A stretch of DNA of 33,299 nt from Elusimicrobiota bacterium (GCA_003450735.1 DMEZ01000067.1:8584-41882), one strand, 5' to 3'. Counted from the stretch's first letter, positions 15,663-24,069 are shown. Notes: a model not told the origin generated them from the letters alone. Translations and numbers: made by a program.

Positions 15663-15663
15663 G

Positions 15664-16194
15664 TCAGGACGAAGGCTTGGGAGCCTTCGGCTCCGTATCT
15701 TTGTAGTAGTCCATGACCCCGTCCTTGTTCATGCCGTAGCACCAAGTGGTGTACTTGCTGTTGGTCGTGCATGGCGAGGGGCCGTTGCACCGCTTGGCGC
15801 AGGCGATGATGTTCGATGAACCGCAATGGCCGCAGGGGTTGGTGGTGTTGCCGACGGCTTGGAATTCATAGGGTTTCCCGTCCCAATCCATGCTGGCCAG
15901 ATAACGACAGCCGATGAGAGCGCAGGCGTCGGTGCCGGTGCAGGTGTTGTTGATGCAGTTGTTCTTGAGCTTTCCTGAAGCGTAGCTGTTCTTGTCGATA
16001 TAGAACATCCTGTTGGCCATGCCGATGATCTTGACGATGCTCGCCGCGTCCTCGGCCTTGGAGGTTTCGATCGTCCGGGTGTACTGCGGGATGCCGAAGG
16101 CGGCGAGGACGCCGACGATGAGCACGACGACGATGAGCTCGACGAGAGTGAAGCCCTTGCGGGGCGAGAAGCGCTTCAGGATCCTTCGGGTCAT
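15664..16194 (-). CDS. Cysteine-rich type IV pilin / pseudopilin
   Basis: 176 residues. A basic leader ending at G-F-T-L-V-E (prepilin peptidase site after the Gly of RKG) is followed by a hydrophobic N-terminal helix of about 20 residues and a polar helix (TIETSKAEDAAS). The C-terminal globular domain contains ten cysteines, an even number that fits five disulfides, and short N-x-T and Gly/Asn-rich loops. It should be an assembled fibre subunit of the pilus or secretion machine encoded further along this strand. I chose the ATG at 16194 over one 8 codons upstream because GGAGG lies 8 bases before it. A sigma70-like promoter (16219-16247) precedes it, and hpnK follows after one base. Confidence 0.9.
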   Translation of the reverse strand: MTRRILKRFSPRKGFTLVELIVVVLIVGVLAAFGIPQYTRTIETSKAEDAASIVKIIGMANRMFYIDKNSYASGKLKNNCINNTCTGTDACALIGCRYLASMDWDGKPYEFQAVGNTTNPCGHCGSSNIIACAKRCNGPSPCTTNSKYTTWCYGMNKDGVMDYYKDTEPKAPKPSS

Positions 16195-16218
16195 GGATGA
16201 GGCCTCCAAGCTAGGCAT

Positions 16219-16247
16219 ATCTTAGCCCGCTAGGGACGTGGATTCAA
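16219..16247 (-). promoter_or_regulatory. Promoter of the pilin-hpnK unit
   Basis: Minus-strand TTGAAT (complement of 16242-16247), a 17-base spacer, then TAAGAT (complement of 16219-16224). Transcription would start near 16212, just upstream of the GGAGG site (complement of 16203-16207), giving a short leader. Confidence 0.65.
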
Positions 16248-16429
16248 GGGCGGCGAAGCCGAGCGGAGCGCCTGGCCATCGGGTGCGCGGCCGCGCTCTG
16301 CGTTCGCGCGTCCCAAACCTACGCCGTCTGGATATTCGAGACGGCCTCCTGCGCTTCGGGATGATGCCCCCGCCGCGTGTTCGGATGGAAGGGATCAGCG
16401 GACATTCTTCCGGAACGTTCTAGACATGG

Positions 16430-16435
16430 TAAAGT
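16430..16435 (+). promoter_or_regulatory. Candidate -10 box of the orphan exported protein gene
   Basis: TAAAGT ends exactly 6 bases before the ATG at 16442. There is no Shine-Dalgarno sequence and no clear -35. This fits a leaderless transcript. Confidence 0.4.
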
Positions 16436-16441
16436 ATCCTC

Positions 16442-17086
16442 ATGGTCCCCGGAAAATTCGCGGCCGGCATCGCGTGCGCCGTGCTGATGACGATGATGCC
16501 CGGTCTGTCGCTCGCCGAAGAACCGCAAGATGCGCCCACACGACGTGAGAATGCTTCTTCTCGGTATCCGGATTGCGTCCAGCCGAAGGACTCCGAAGGC
16601 CATCTCCCGATGCTCGCCGAAGTGTTGACCTGCCAGCGGGAGGCGCGCCGGGCCTTCATCGCGGACTATGAGCGGAGGTACGGCAGACTCCCGTCGAACC
16701 TCCGGCTGGACGCATTGGACGAGCATCAGCGCCGGGAGGCCCGCGAGCACGCTCTGCGGCATCCGGAACTCGCGACCATGACGTCCGAGACGGAGGTCGT
16801 CGTGCCCGGCTTCCTCGACCGGCTGAAGGGGGTGTATCAGGCCGCCAAGAGCCGTCTGAAGGGCCTCCTTCATAAAGACGAGAAGCCGGGCGTCCCAAGC
16901 GATGCCGCGACCCTCTTCTCGGGCGGAGCGGACGGGCTCAAGACGGTCCTCGACAAGTCGAAGTGGGACGGGAAACGCCCGATGGACGTCAGCCAGGAGA
17001 TCAAGAATTATAACCGCGAGGTCGATGAGAACCTGGATCCGGCCATGAAGCAGTACTTCAAGAAGAAGGGCGAGACTCCGCGATAA
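16442..17086 (+). CDS. Exported protein of unknown function
   Basis: 214 residues with a signal peptide (about 1-25, ending GLSLA before EEPQD). The mature part is hydrophilic, mostly helical, rich in Arg, Lys and Glu, with two cysteines (in PDC and LTC) that could form one disulfide. I recognise no domain or catalytic motif. It lies alone on the + strand between the pilin and the secretin genes, both on the minus strand. It may be an accessory of that machine, but only the position supports this. The gene's GC content is a little lower than that of its neighbours. It is translated without a visible ribosome-binding site. Confidence 0.7.
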   Translation: MVPGKFAAGIACAVLMTMMPGLSLAEEPQDAPTRRENASSRYPDCVQPKDSEGHLPMLAEVLTCQREARRAFIADYERRYGRLPSNLRLDALDEHQRREAREHALRHPELATMTSETEVVVPGFLDRLKGVYQAAKSRLKGLLHKDEKPGVPSDAATLFSGGADGLKTVLDKSKWDGKRPMDVSQEIKNYNREVDENLDPAMKQYFKKKGETPR

Positions 17087-17152
17087 GCATATCAGCAGGC
17101 GGCGGCCCCGGGTAGTTCTACAGACTGCGCGATCGCCGTCAATTCGGCACTC

Positions 17153-17175
17153 GCGCCGACAGGGGCTGTCGGCGC
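17153..17175. terminator. Stem-loop between convergent genes, possible bidirectional terminator
   Basis: A perfect 9-base inverted repeat, GCGCCGACA (17153-17161) and TGTCGGCGC (17167-17175), with a 5-base loop. It lies between the ends of the + strand orphan gene and the - strand secretin gene. No U-tract follows on either strand, so it is at best an atypical terminator or an mRNA-end stabiliser. Confidence 0.4.
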
Positions 17176-17214
17176 TCCGTGACGTCCCGCTGGACAGGCG
17201 TTCCGCCCGTCTTC

Positions 17215-19029
17215 CTAATCGTTGACGACCGTGGGCGTGATGAAGATGACCAGGTCGGTGTTGCTGCGCTGGTTGCTCACGCTCGTGAACAGCCAGCCGA
17301 TGAGCGGGATGTAGCCCAGAAGCGGGACCTTGCGGACGGACTTGGTCTCCCGCGACTCGAGCAGGCCGCCCAGGACGAGCGTCTGGCCGTTCTTGACGCG
17401 CACCAGCGTCGAGGCCGCCCGGGTGGTCGGGTCGAAGACCGGGTTCGACTGGGACGAGATCGCCGACTCGACGACGTTCGAGAACGAGGGCTCCACCAGC
17501 ATCACGATGTAGCCCTCCTTGTTCACCTGCGGGGTGACCTTGAGGGTCAGACCGGTGGGGAAGCGCTCGGCCTCGGCGGTGGTCTGGGTGATGGACTGCC
17601 CGCCGGTCATCTGCTGCTGGATGGAGACCGCCTGGTTCTGGGAGATCTGGATCAGGGCGGTCTTGTTGTTGAGCGTCATGATCTTGGGCTTGCCCAGGAA
17701 GCGGGCTTCGGCCCGGGTCACGAGGGCGCGCAGGATCACCTTGAGGCTGGTGAGGTCGAGCACGCCGGTCTGGAGGTTGCTGCCCGTGATCAACCCTCGG
17801 AACGCGTCCGATTCCCCGGTGCCTTCGGCCACTCCGCCGCCCGAGCCAGCCGTGTTGCCCCCGGCCGCCTGCTGCCCGAGGCTGCTGACCACGTTCGAAA
17901 GCGGGTCGAAGAAAGCGAATCTCGATGTTTTGGACGGCATGTTCAGTGGGAAGGTCGAATCCCGGATCGGGCCGGTATACATGCCCAACTCGCCCTTCGC
18001 TCCGCCCCACTCGAGGCCCAGGTACTGCGCCCGGTCGGAGTCGATCTCGACGATCTGCGCCTCGATCATGACCTGCGGGGGCTTCTTGTCGAGCTCGGCG
18101 AGGATCTGCTCGATCTGCGGGAAGACCTCGGGGATGTCGGTGATGATGAGGGAGTTCGTGCGGGCGTCCACGGCCACGCTGCCGTACTCCTTGGACAGGA
18201 CGCTCTTGAGGACGGTGAAGATGGTGACGCCGGCGGCCTGGTCGCCCGCCCCGCCTTGCTGGCCCCCGCCTCCGCCGGCGGACTGGCCGCCGGCGGACTG
18301 GCCGCCGCCCTGAGACGACTGTGAGAACGAGGACGTGTTCGAGGTCGGGGTGAAGTCCTTCGTCTCGGCCGAGATCGACATCAGGGGGATGTAGTTCAGG
18401 GTGTAGATGCGGGTGATGCGGTTGGGCACCCCCTTCGCGCGCGGGGAGACCACGTAGGTGTTGCTCTTGCCGATGCGCTGGTAGGTCAGGCCCTTGATCT
18501 CGAGCAGGATCTGCAGGGCCTCGCGGACGGTCACGTTCTGGAGGAAGGCGGTGATGCGCTTGTCCTCCAGGCCTTCCGTGATGATGAAGTTGACCTTGGC
18601 CTGGGCCGAGATCGTGTCGAGGAAGGTCGCGAGCGGAGCGCTCTTGACGCGGACCACGATGCGGGTCTCGAGCGGATCCGTCGGCTCGGCCGGGGCGGCC
18701 CGGCGGGTCTGGGTGGCGCCGATCTGGACGTTCTGCGCGGGCCTCGGCGGGAACGGGGAGGCGGGCTCCTCCTGGGCCTCGGGCTCCGGGCGCTCGACCT
18801 GCGGGGATTCCTCCCCGGCGCCGGCTTCGGCGGCGCCTTCTCCAATGGGGCCTCCGCCCCGGGAGCTGCGCCTGACGTCCTCCTGGAATTGGGGGTTGGC
18901 TTCCGGCTCCGCCTTGCGGCGCTGGGCCCAAGCGGGGGCGGCCCCGGCGAGGAAGGCGTCGGCCGCCAGCAGCGCGGAGAGCAGCGCCGCCCAGATCCGC
19001 GTCATCGGCTCATCATTCGTTGTCTTCAT
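17215..19029 (-). CDS. pilQ: Secretin (PilQ/GspD-type outer-membrane channel)
   Basis: 604 residues; forms the outer-membrane ring through which the pilus or secreted protein passes. A signal peptide follows a short polar start (MTRIWAALLSALLA...PAWA). An N-terminal secretin/STN domain (about 120-190, LATFLDTISAQAKVNF) comes next, then an N1/NolW-like domain (RITRIYTLNYIPL to IEQILAELDKKPPQV, about 200-330) interrupted by a Gly/Ser/Gln-rich insertion. The C-terminal secretin domain has VEIDSDRAQYLGLEW, PTGLTLKVTPQV, LGGLLESRETKSVRKVPLLG and the closing SNTDLVIFITP. The start is set by GGAGG 6 bases before the ATG at 19029; a longer form would begin at 19059. It is the last gene of the operon from 24051. 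PilQ and GspD cannot be told apart with confidence here. Confidence 0.92.
   Translation of the reverse strand: MKTTNDEPMTRIWAALLSALLAADAFLAGAAPAWAQRRKAEPEANPQFQEDVRRSSRGGGPIGEGAAEAGAGEESPQVERPEPEAQEEPASPFPPRPAQNVQIGATQTRRAAPAEPTDPLETRIVVRVKSAPLATFLDTISAQAKVNFIITEGLEDKRITAFLQNVTVREALQILLEIKGLTYQRIGKSNTYVVSPRAKGVPNRITRIYTLNYIPLMSISAETKDFTPTSNTSSFSQSSQGGGQSAGGQSAGGGGGQQGGAGDQAAGVTIFTVLKSVLSKEYGSVAVDARTNSLIITDIPEVFPQIEQILAELDKKPPQVMIEAQIVEIDSDRAQYLGLEWGGAKGELGMYTGPIRDSTFPLNMPSKTSRFAFFDPLSNVVSSLGQQAAGGNTAGSGGGVAEGTGESDAFRGLITGSNLQTGVLDLTSLKVILRALVTRAEARFLGKPKIMTLNNKTALIQISQNQAVSIQQQMTGGQSITQTTAEAERFPTGLTLKVTPQVNKEGYIVMLVEPSFSNVVESAISSQSNPVFDPTTRAASTLVRVKNGQTLVLGGLLESRETKSVRKVPLLGYIPLIGWLFTSVSNQRSNTDLVIFITPTVVND
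18274..18303. repeat. Two tandem 15-base repeats inside the secretin gene
   Basis: Two identical 15-base copies (18274-18288 and 18289-18303), encoding GQSAG twice within the flexible Gly/Ser insertion of the N1 domain. The repeat keeps the reading frame and probably arose by slippage. Confidence 0.8.
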
Positions 19030-19068
19030 GGCACTCCTCCCCAAACAGCCGCAACCCACGGATGCTCC

Positions 19069-19833
19069 CTACTTGGTGACCTTCTTGCTGAAGGTCCTGC
19101 CCCGGTATTGGAAAAAGACGGTGTTGGTGGTGATGCGCTTGATGACCGCGCCCATCACCGTGTCGCCCTCGTAGGCCGTGCCATCGTTGACGATCGCGGC
19201 CCTCCCGGAGGGCGTCGAGACGACCCCGTAAAGGTGGATGCGCTCCTCGATGGGCGGCTCCGCGGGCCGCTCCTTGCGGACCGTCTTGGGCGCCCGGATC
19301 TCCTCGTACTGCCGCTGCTTCTCCTCGTCGATGAGGCGCTTCTGCTCCGCCTCTTGGAGCTTGCGCTTGACGTCGATGGGCGAGATGGTCGGGTCGCGGC
19401 TCGTTGCGGGGGCGTACTCGATGGGCTTCTCCCCCGCCCGGAGCGGCGCATGGGTGGGCTGGGCGGCCTGGCCGCCCTGGCCGGGCTGGGCTTGGATGTC
19501 CGCCGCTGCCGGCGGGCTCTGGGCGGGCGGAGCCGGCGCCTCGGGGTTGGCGGGCTGGGCGGCGGCGGGATCGGCGGGGGCCGTGGCTCCTCCCATGGAC
19601 GCGAGCTGGGGCGGCGGATCCTGCGGTGCCGCGGCGGCGGTGCTGGCCTGGGACGGCGTGAAGGGGGTCGCGGCGGCCGCCGCCGTCGAGACTGCGGCGT
19701 CCGCCTTGCGAGGGAGCTCCGCGGTGGTGGGCGTCGTCTGCGCCTTCATCTTGCCCAGCCAGTTGTAGAACAGCACAGCGGGCACCACCAGGACAGCCGC
19801 GAGGATCAGCCAGGTGACCGCTTTGTGGCTCAC
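19069..19833 (-). CDS. PilP/GspC-like inner-membrane connector
   Basis: 254 residues. One N-terminal membrane helix (about 5-25), a long Ala/Pro/Gln-rich linker (about 35-150), a charged helix (IDVKRKLQEAEQKRLIDEE), and a small C-terminal beta domain (ERIHLYGVVSTPSGRAAIVN ... GRTFSKKV). This layout is typical of GspC HR domains and PilP, which link the inner-membrane platform to the secretin. The GTG start overlaps the preceding stop (GTGA), with GGAGG 7 bases before it. The secretin gene follows after 39 bases. Sequence similarity to named families is weak, so the call rests on layout and position. Confidence 0.78.
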   Translation of the reverse strand: MSHKAVTWLILAAVLVVPAVLFYNWLGKMKAQTTPTTAELPRKADAAVSTAAAAATPFTPSQASTAAAAPQDPPPQLASMGGATAPADPAAAQPANPEAPAPPAQSPPAAADIQAQPGQGGQAAQPTHAPLRAGEKPIEYAPATSRDPTISPIDVKRKLQEAEQKRLIDEEKQRQYEEIRAPKTVRKERPAEPPIEERIHLYGVVSTPSGRAAIVNDGTAYEGDTVMGAVIKRITTNTVFFQYRGRTFSKKVTK

Positions 19834-20438
19834 GGCAAAACCTCCGCGGGCGTCTCCAGCGGGATGATCGTCGAGACGCTGACATCCACCGTGTTCATCC
19901 CGATGGGCTTCTGCTTCTTGACGAGCTTCACATCCTTGATGTGCATGAGGTAGCGGCTGCGCTCGACGCGGGCGACCCAGGCCGCCAGCTGGGGGTAGCT
20001 CGTCGTCAGGGAGATGGTCAGGGAGACGAGCTTGTAGCCCACGCCGGCCTCGTCGGTCGGGGAGGAGAAGCTGTCGGGGACGATCCCCTCCTGGCGCAGG
20101 CTCTCGCGGACTTCCGAGAGCAGCCAGGCCTCGGGGTCATTCGTCCTGGGCAGGCTGCTGTAGAGGCGGTTCAGGCGGTCCTTGAGATCCTGGTAGTCGT
20201 TGGCGTACTGGGATGTCGCCTTGGCCGCGTCCAGCTCGGTGAGCGCCGTGGTCATAGCCTGCTGGGGCGCCTTGAACACGTAGTTGTAGCTCGCGAAGAC
20301 CATGACCGCGCCCAGCGCGAGCGGGCGGGCGAAGTACTTCGGGCCCTTGTCGCGCAGGCTGTCCTTGAGGACCTTGACCTCGGCGGCGGCCGCCGCCGCC
20401 CAGCGCTGCAGGTTGTTCTTGTTTATCTCGAGGGCCAT
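19830..20438 (-). CDS. pilO: PilO-like (GspM-like) inner-membrane assembly protein
   Basis: 202 residues. A short cytoplasmic N-terminus, one membrane helix (about 50-70, LALGAVMVFASYNYVF), a coiled segment, and a ferredoxin-like periplasmic domain (YKLVSLTISLTTSYPQLAAWVARVERS ... DVSVSTIIPLE), which is the PilO pattern. It pairs with the PilN part of the protein encoded just upstream to form the inner-membrane platform. I chose the ATG at 20438, four bases after the upstream stop; the frame extends further but only across the end of the preceding gene. The stop overlaps the pilP-like start. Confidence 0.85.
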   Translation of the reverse strand: MALEINKNNLQRWAAAAAAEVKVLKDSLRDKGPKYFARPLALGAVMVFASYNYVFKAPQQAMTTALTELDAAKATSQYANDYQDLKDRLNRLYSSLPRTNDPEAWLLSEVRESLRQEGIVPDSFSSPTDEAGVGYKLVSLTISLTTSYPQLAAWVARVERSRYLMHIKDVKLVKKQKPIGMNTVDVSVSTIIPLETPAEVLP

Positions 20439-20442
20439 GGTC

Positions 20443-22068
20443 TCAGCGCTTCTTCTCGTTCGAGCATTCGATGGTGAAATGCGTCCGCTTCTCCAGGTGC
20501 GCCTCGGCCTGCCCCGGGTCGGCGAACTGCGAGTCGCCATCCGCTTCCGTGTTCTTCTTGCCCACCGAAGGTTCGATGGACGAGAACGCCTTCGAGAACG
20601 TCTCGTTCTTGCGGAGGCCGTCCGCGAAGCGGAAGGCCAGGTCCTGCTCGGCCGCGGGCGAGGGGCCGATGACGTTGCCGCCCAGGGCCATCGTGCGGGG
20701 CGAGCGCTTGTCGCCGAAGCTGATCTGGTTGACGTAGGTCAGGTCGGTCAGCCAGACCGAGTCGGGGATGGCCTCGGTGACCGCCTGGAGGATGTGCGTG
20801 AGAGGGGTCTGCCGGCTCGTGACGGCCCCGAAGGAGTTGACCTTCTCGCGCATCGAGGCGATGGTGTTCTCGATATCCTGGGCCGTCTTGTTGCGGAATT
20901 CGTCGAGCACCGAGACCTGGCCGCGCAGGCGTGAGAGCTCGCTTGATTTCATCGTGACCAGGGCGTAGCGGTAGGCTCCGATGACGAGGAGCACGGCCGA
21001 GAGCGCCGCGGAGAGCTTGAAGATGGTCAGGGCCGCTCGCCGGTCGTCGTCGCTGATGCGGCCGACCCCGCTGAGGTCGAGGTTGAGCGGCGTGGGGGCC
21101 AGGTGGCGCAGGGCCGTCCCGATGGCCGCGTAGCCGCCATAGCGGCCGCCCTTGAGGCCGAGGAGCTTGTCCGTGTCCATCTGAGCGGCCTGGAGGTTCA
21201 TCTCCTGGGCGAAAGCGGCCTGCCAGCCGGGCATGTCCGGAGTCTGCCCGCTGATGCGGATGCGCTCGGGCCCCTTCGAGCCGAGCTGCTTGCGGGTGAA
21301 ATCCACGCAGCCCGAGAGGTCGATCTTGCGGACCTCGGCGGCGGTCGCATCGGGCCCGAGGAAGATCTCCCGGAAGAAGATGGGCATGCCGCCGTCCGAG
21401 ATGAGGATGCGGATCTCGCCCTCGTCGAAATGGACCTGCGCGTAAGGCTCCGACACCGGTTCGAGCGTGTCCCATAGGCGCTCGGTCGAGACGGGGGCCA
21501 GCTCGACGCCGACGAGCTGGAGCCCGAGCTTCGTCACCAGCTCCCGGATGGAATCCATGTTATTGCGGGGAGTGACGCCGAAGAGCACCCCGAGCTTCGG
21601 GCGCTTGTCGGGTCCCGGGGGGACCGGGACGACCTGGAAGTCGTTGACCAGGGTGGCGAAGTTGATGGGGATGTACTTCTTGGCCTCCGCCGGCAGGGCG
21701 GTCTTCCAGAAACGCCGGTCGATGCTCGGGAGGGTGAAATAGCGCAGGATGCCGAAGTGGTGCGACAAAGTCACCATCACGTGCTTCGAGCTCAGCTTGT
21801 GCTCGCCCATCGCGGTCTTGATGATCCCGCTGATGCGGTCGGTGTCCGCGAGGAAGTCCGTGTTCAGGGAGCCCCCCGTCTTCGTCTCCTTGGAGGGAGG
21901 CCCCGCCGGGATCGGGATGCGGAGCAGGCACGCGACCTGCGGGCGGCCGTCGTAGCGGATGTCGGTCAGGAAGACCGCTTCGGGGCTGAGGAAGAGGCCC
22001 AGGCACGAGCTCATCTTCGGGACGGACTTCCCGAAGGACAGCTGCTCGACCATCTCGCTCAAGGCCAT
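20443..22068 (-). CDS. PilM-PilN fusion protein (GspL-like layout)
   Basis: 541 residues that join two normally separate pilus proteins. Residues about 20-325 form an actin-like PilM domain (LSSKHVMVTLSHHFGILRY, ARKYIP-like K-K-Y-I-P-I-N-F, GVTPRNNMDSI, VGVELAPVS). At about 328 the PilN-type start PLNLDL appears, then one membrane helix (346-370), a coiled segment and a ferredoxin-like periplasmic domain (VWLTDLTYVNQI ... ALGGNVIG). The product would anchor the cytoplasmic ring to the inner-membrane platform, as GspL does in type II secretion. The ATG follows the upstream stop with no gap, with GGGGA 5 bases before it. No frameshift is needed to join the two parts. Confidence 0.88.
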   Translation of the reverse strand: MALSEMVEQLSFGKSVPKMSSCLGLFLSPEAVFLTDIRYDGRPQVACLLRIPIPAGPPSKETKTGGSLNTDFLADTDRISGIIKTAMGEHKLSSKHVMVTLSHHFGILRYFTLPSIDRRFWKTALPAEAKKYIPINFATLVNDFQVVPVPPGPDKRPKLGVLFGVTPRNNMDSIRELVTKLGLQLVGVELAPVSTERLWDTLEPVSEPYAQVHFDEGEIRILISDGGMPIFFREIFLGPDATAAEVRKIDLSGCVDFTRKQLGSKGPERIRISGQTPDMPGWQAAFAQEMNLQAAQMDTDKLLGLKGGRYGGYAAIGTALRHLAPTPLNLDLSGVGRISDDDRRAALTIFKLSAALSAVLLVIGAYRYALVTMKSSELSRLRGQVSVLDEFRNKTAQDIENTIASMREKVNSFGAVTSRQTPLTHILQAVTEAIPDSVWLTDLTYVNQISFGDKRSPRTMALGGNVIGPSPAAEQDLAFRFADGLRKNETFSKAFSSIEPSVGKKNTEADGDSQFADPGQAEAHLEKRTHFTIECSNEKKR

Positions 22069-24051
22069 CTATTTCCCCGTTCCTTTCACGATATAGATCT
22101 CCACCTTGTAAGACTCGACTTCCGAGACCTGCGTCTGGGGCTCGTTGAAGATCGCCGGGTCCATCCGGTAGTTCTTGGTGAGGCGGTCCTTCACGAAATC
22201 GGCCCGCTTCTTGGCGAGGCCCGCGGGGTCCGACTCGGAGCTGAACGCATAGCCGACCATTTGTATCTTATCCCGAGGATACATTTCCATCGTGTCGGCG
22301 ACCCGGGTGAGCGTGTTCTCGCTGTCCTGCGCCATGTTGAGGGTGTTCCGGACGAACACCACCTGGAAGTTGACGACATTGCTGTGCTGGGGCAGGTTGG
22401 GGTCCGCCGAGCTCTTGGGGGGCGTTTTGGCCCCGATCTCCACGCCCTTCTTGGGCGCGGGCTTCGGCTCGGGCTCCGCCGGAGAAGCCGGCTCCTCCGC
22501 CTCGACTTTGGGCGGCTCGGGCTCGGCGCGCTTGGCCGCCTTGATCGTCTTGCCCTTCTTCTTGGCTTGCTGCGCGGGCGCGGCCTTCCTCCCCTTCGGA
22601 GTCTTGGCGGACGCGGCCGGCTTCTTGTCCACGGCCTCCTCCTCGTCCGCGGGCCCCTCCTCTTCGGCCGTCAAATCGGCGGGCGGCGGCGAGGCCTTCG
22701 CGACCAGGGTCTCGCCGGGCTTCGGCTTAGCCGGCTTCTCCGGCTCGGGCGCCGGGCCGTCTACCGAGATCCAAAGGTGTTTCTTGCGGATACGGCGCTT
22801 GAGGTCGGTCGCCGTCAGGACGGCCTCGTATTGTCCCGGCGCGTAGGGCTCGCCGAAATAGTTCTTGCGGCCGTTCCAGAAGATCTGGTGGAAGACCGGC
22901 GCCGAGCCCTTGACCTCCTGCAGGATGATCATGTCGTCCCCTTTGCGCTCGCCGGGGCCGAGGAGCTGGAAGCGCCAGGAGGAGAGGCCCGCCGGGGGCT
23001 CGACGACGGAGAACTCGATGATGGCCCCGTCGCCGCTCGCCGGGTCGATGGCGGCGGGCTGCGCCCCCAGGGAGATGGGCGGGCCGCCCTGCTCGTCGAT
23101 GGAGCTGTCGGTGGAGAGCTGGAGCGGCTGGTTGTAGAGGAACACGAGGAGGATGCCGCGGAATTCCTGGAGCTCGCGGGGGATGTCCACCTGGTTGGTC
23201 AGGAGGTTCACGCGGATGCGGGGCGGGGCGACTCCCGCCTTGAAGAAATGGGAGCTGATGCCCATCGTCCGGCGCATGTCCAGGATCTTGGCGTTCCCGA
23301 CGACCGCCCCCTCGGGGAGGATGATCACCTGCGTGGCGCCGAGGCTGAAGATGAGCTCGGAGAGGATGCCCAGGACCTTGGCCGCGTCCTTCTTGAACTG
23401 GACGCCGCTGTCGAAGAGCAGGTCGGCGGGGATGGCGATGCCGCGGGGCACGCGGCTGTTGGCCATCTGGACCCGGATGTCCTCGTAGCGCTTGAGCTTC
23501 TCGACCGCGGCCTTGGCCTGGTCCTGGATGCGGGTCTCGATCTCGCGCTTCATGAGGACCCGGTCGGAGCCGCTGGGGCCCTCGTCCTTGATCCGGCGGG
23601 GGCGGGCCGGGCGGGACAGGGCCGCGGGAGAGGGGATGCTCATCGCGACCTCATCGGACGACTTCCCGCGCGGGGCCGACCGCGGCTTCTCGGTGGCCTT
23701 CTCGACGACGGCGGGGGCGGGCTTCGGCGCGAGGTTCTTGGCGTCGAGCGCCCCGCCCATGGACATGCGCTGGGTGATCATGTTCAGGTATTCGTTGGCC
23801 AGGGGCCGCTCGGAGGGGTCGCCCCGGACGAGGACGTCCATGAAGCGGTCCATCGCGTCGAGGTCGTTGCCGTCCTCGTAGAGCTTGATGGCCATCTGCA
23901 TCTGCTTGCTGGCGCGCGGAGCGGCTTCCTCCTCGTCGGTCTCCGCGGCCCAGGCGGGCGCGGAAAAGCCCCACCCCATGAATAGGAGGGCGGACACTGT
24001 AAGGAACGCCCGGAGCCGGGCGCCCATCCGGTCGCTGCACAAGCCGAGCAT
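22069..24051 (-). CDS. Exported protein with two OmpA-like domains
   Basis: 660 residues. The signal peptide probably starts at the second Met (MGARLRAFLTVSALLFMGWG, ending PAWA). A helical TPR-like hairpin region (ASKQMQMAIKLYEDGNDLDAMDRF) comes first, then an OmpA-C-like domain (about 205-300, ADLLFDSGVQFKKDAAKVL). A beta-rich middle (about 330-420) and a Lys/Pro/Ala/Glu linker of about 130 residues follow, then a second OmpA-like domain at the end (VVFVRNTLNMAQDSENTLTR ... KKRADFVKDRL). The domains should bind peptidoglycan, though the usual N-x-x-L-S-x-x-R-A motif is degenerate. As first gene of the pilMN-O-P-secretin operon it may anchor the machine to the wall, as TsaP or FimV do elsewhere. 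Confidence 0.78.
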   Translation of the reverse strand: MLGLCSDRMGARLRAFLTVSALLFMGWGFSAPAWAAETDEEEAAPRASKQMQMAIKLYEDGNDLDAMDRFMDVLVRGDPSERPLANEYLNMITQRMSMGGALDAKNLAPKPAPAVVEKATEKPRSAPRGKSSDEVAMSIPSPAALSRPARPRRIKDEGPSGSDRVLMKREIETRIQDQAKAAVEKLKRYEDIRVQMANSRVPRGIAIPADLLFDSGVQFKKDAAKVLGILSELIFSLGATQVIILPEGAVVGNAKILDMRRTMGISSHFFKAGVAPPRIRVNLLTNQVDIPRELQEFRGILLVFLYNQPLQLSTDSSIDEQGGPPISLGAQPAAIDPASGDGAIIEFSVVEPPAGLSSWRFQLLGPGERKGDDMIILQEVKGSAPVFHQIFWNGRKNYFGEPYAPGQYEAVLTATDLKRRIRKKHLWISVDGPAPEPEKPAKPKPGETLVAKASPPPADLTAEEEGPADEEEAVDKKPAASAKTPKGRKAAPAQQAKKKGKTIKAAKRAEPEPPKVEAEEPASPAEPEPKPAPKKGVEIGAKTPPKSSADPNLPQHSNVVNFQVVFVRNTLNMAQDSENTLTRVADTMEMYPRDKIQMVGYAFSSESDPAGLAKKRADFVKDRLTKNYRMDPAIFNEPQTQVSEVESYKVEIYIVKGTGK

Positions 24052-24069
24052 GTCGCTATTACTGTGTCT

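Noticed and set aside
16238..16423. 61-residue + strand ORF before the orphan exported gene
   Set aside because: Arg/Pro-rich, no ribosome-binding site, covers the pilin promoter; probably non-coding.
20439..20540. Longer N-terminus for the PilO-like protein
   Set aside because: It would overlap the pilMN coding end with Arg/Ser-rich shadow sequence; the ATG at 20438 fits the operon spacing.
21757..23985. 742-residue open frame antisense to the OmpA-like and pilMN genes
   Set aside because: Low-complexity Arg/Leu/Gly/Asp translation with no start signal; the opposite strand carries recognisable domains.
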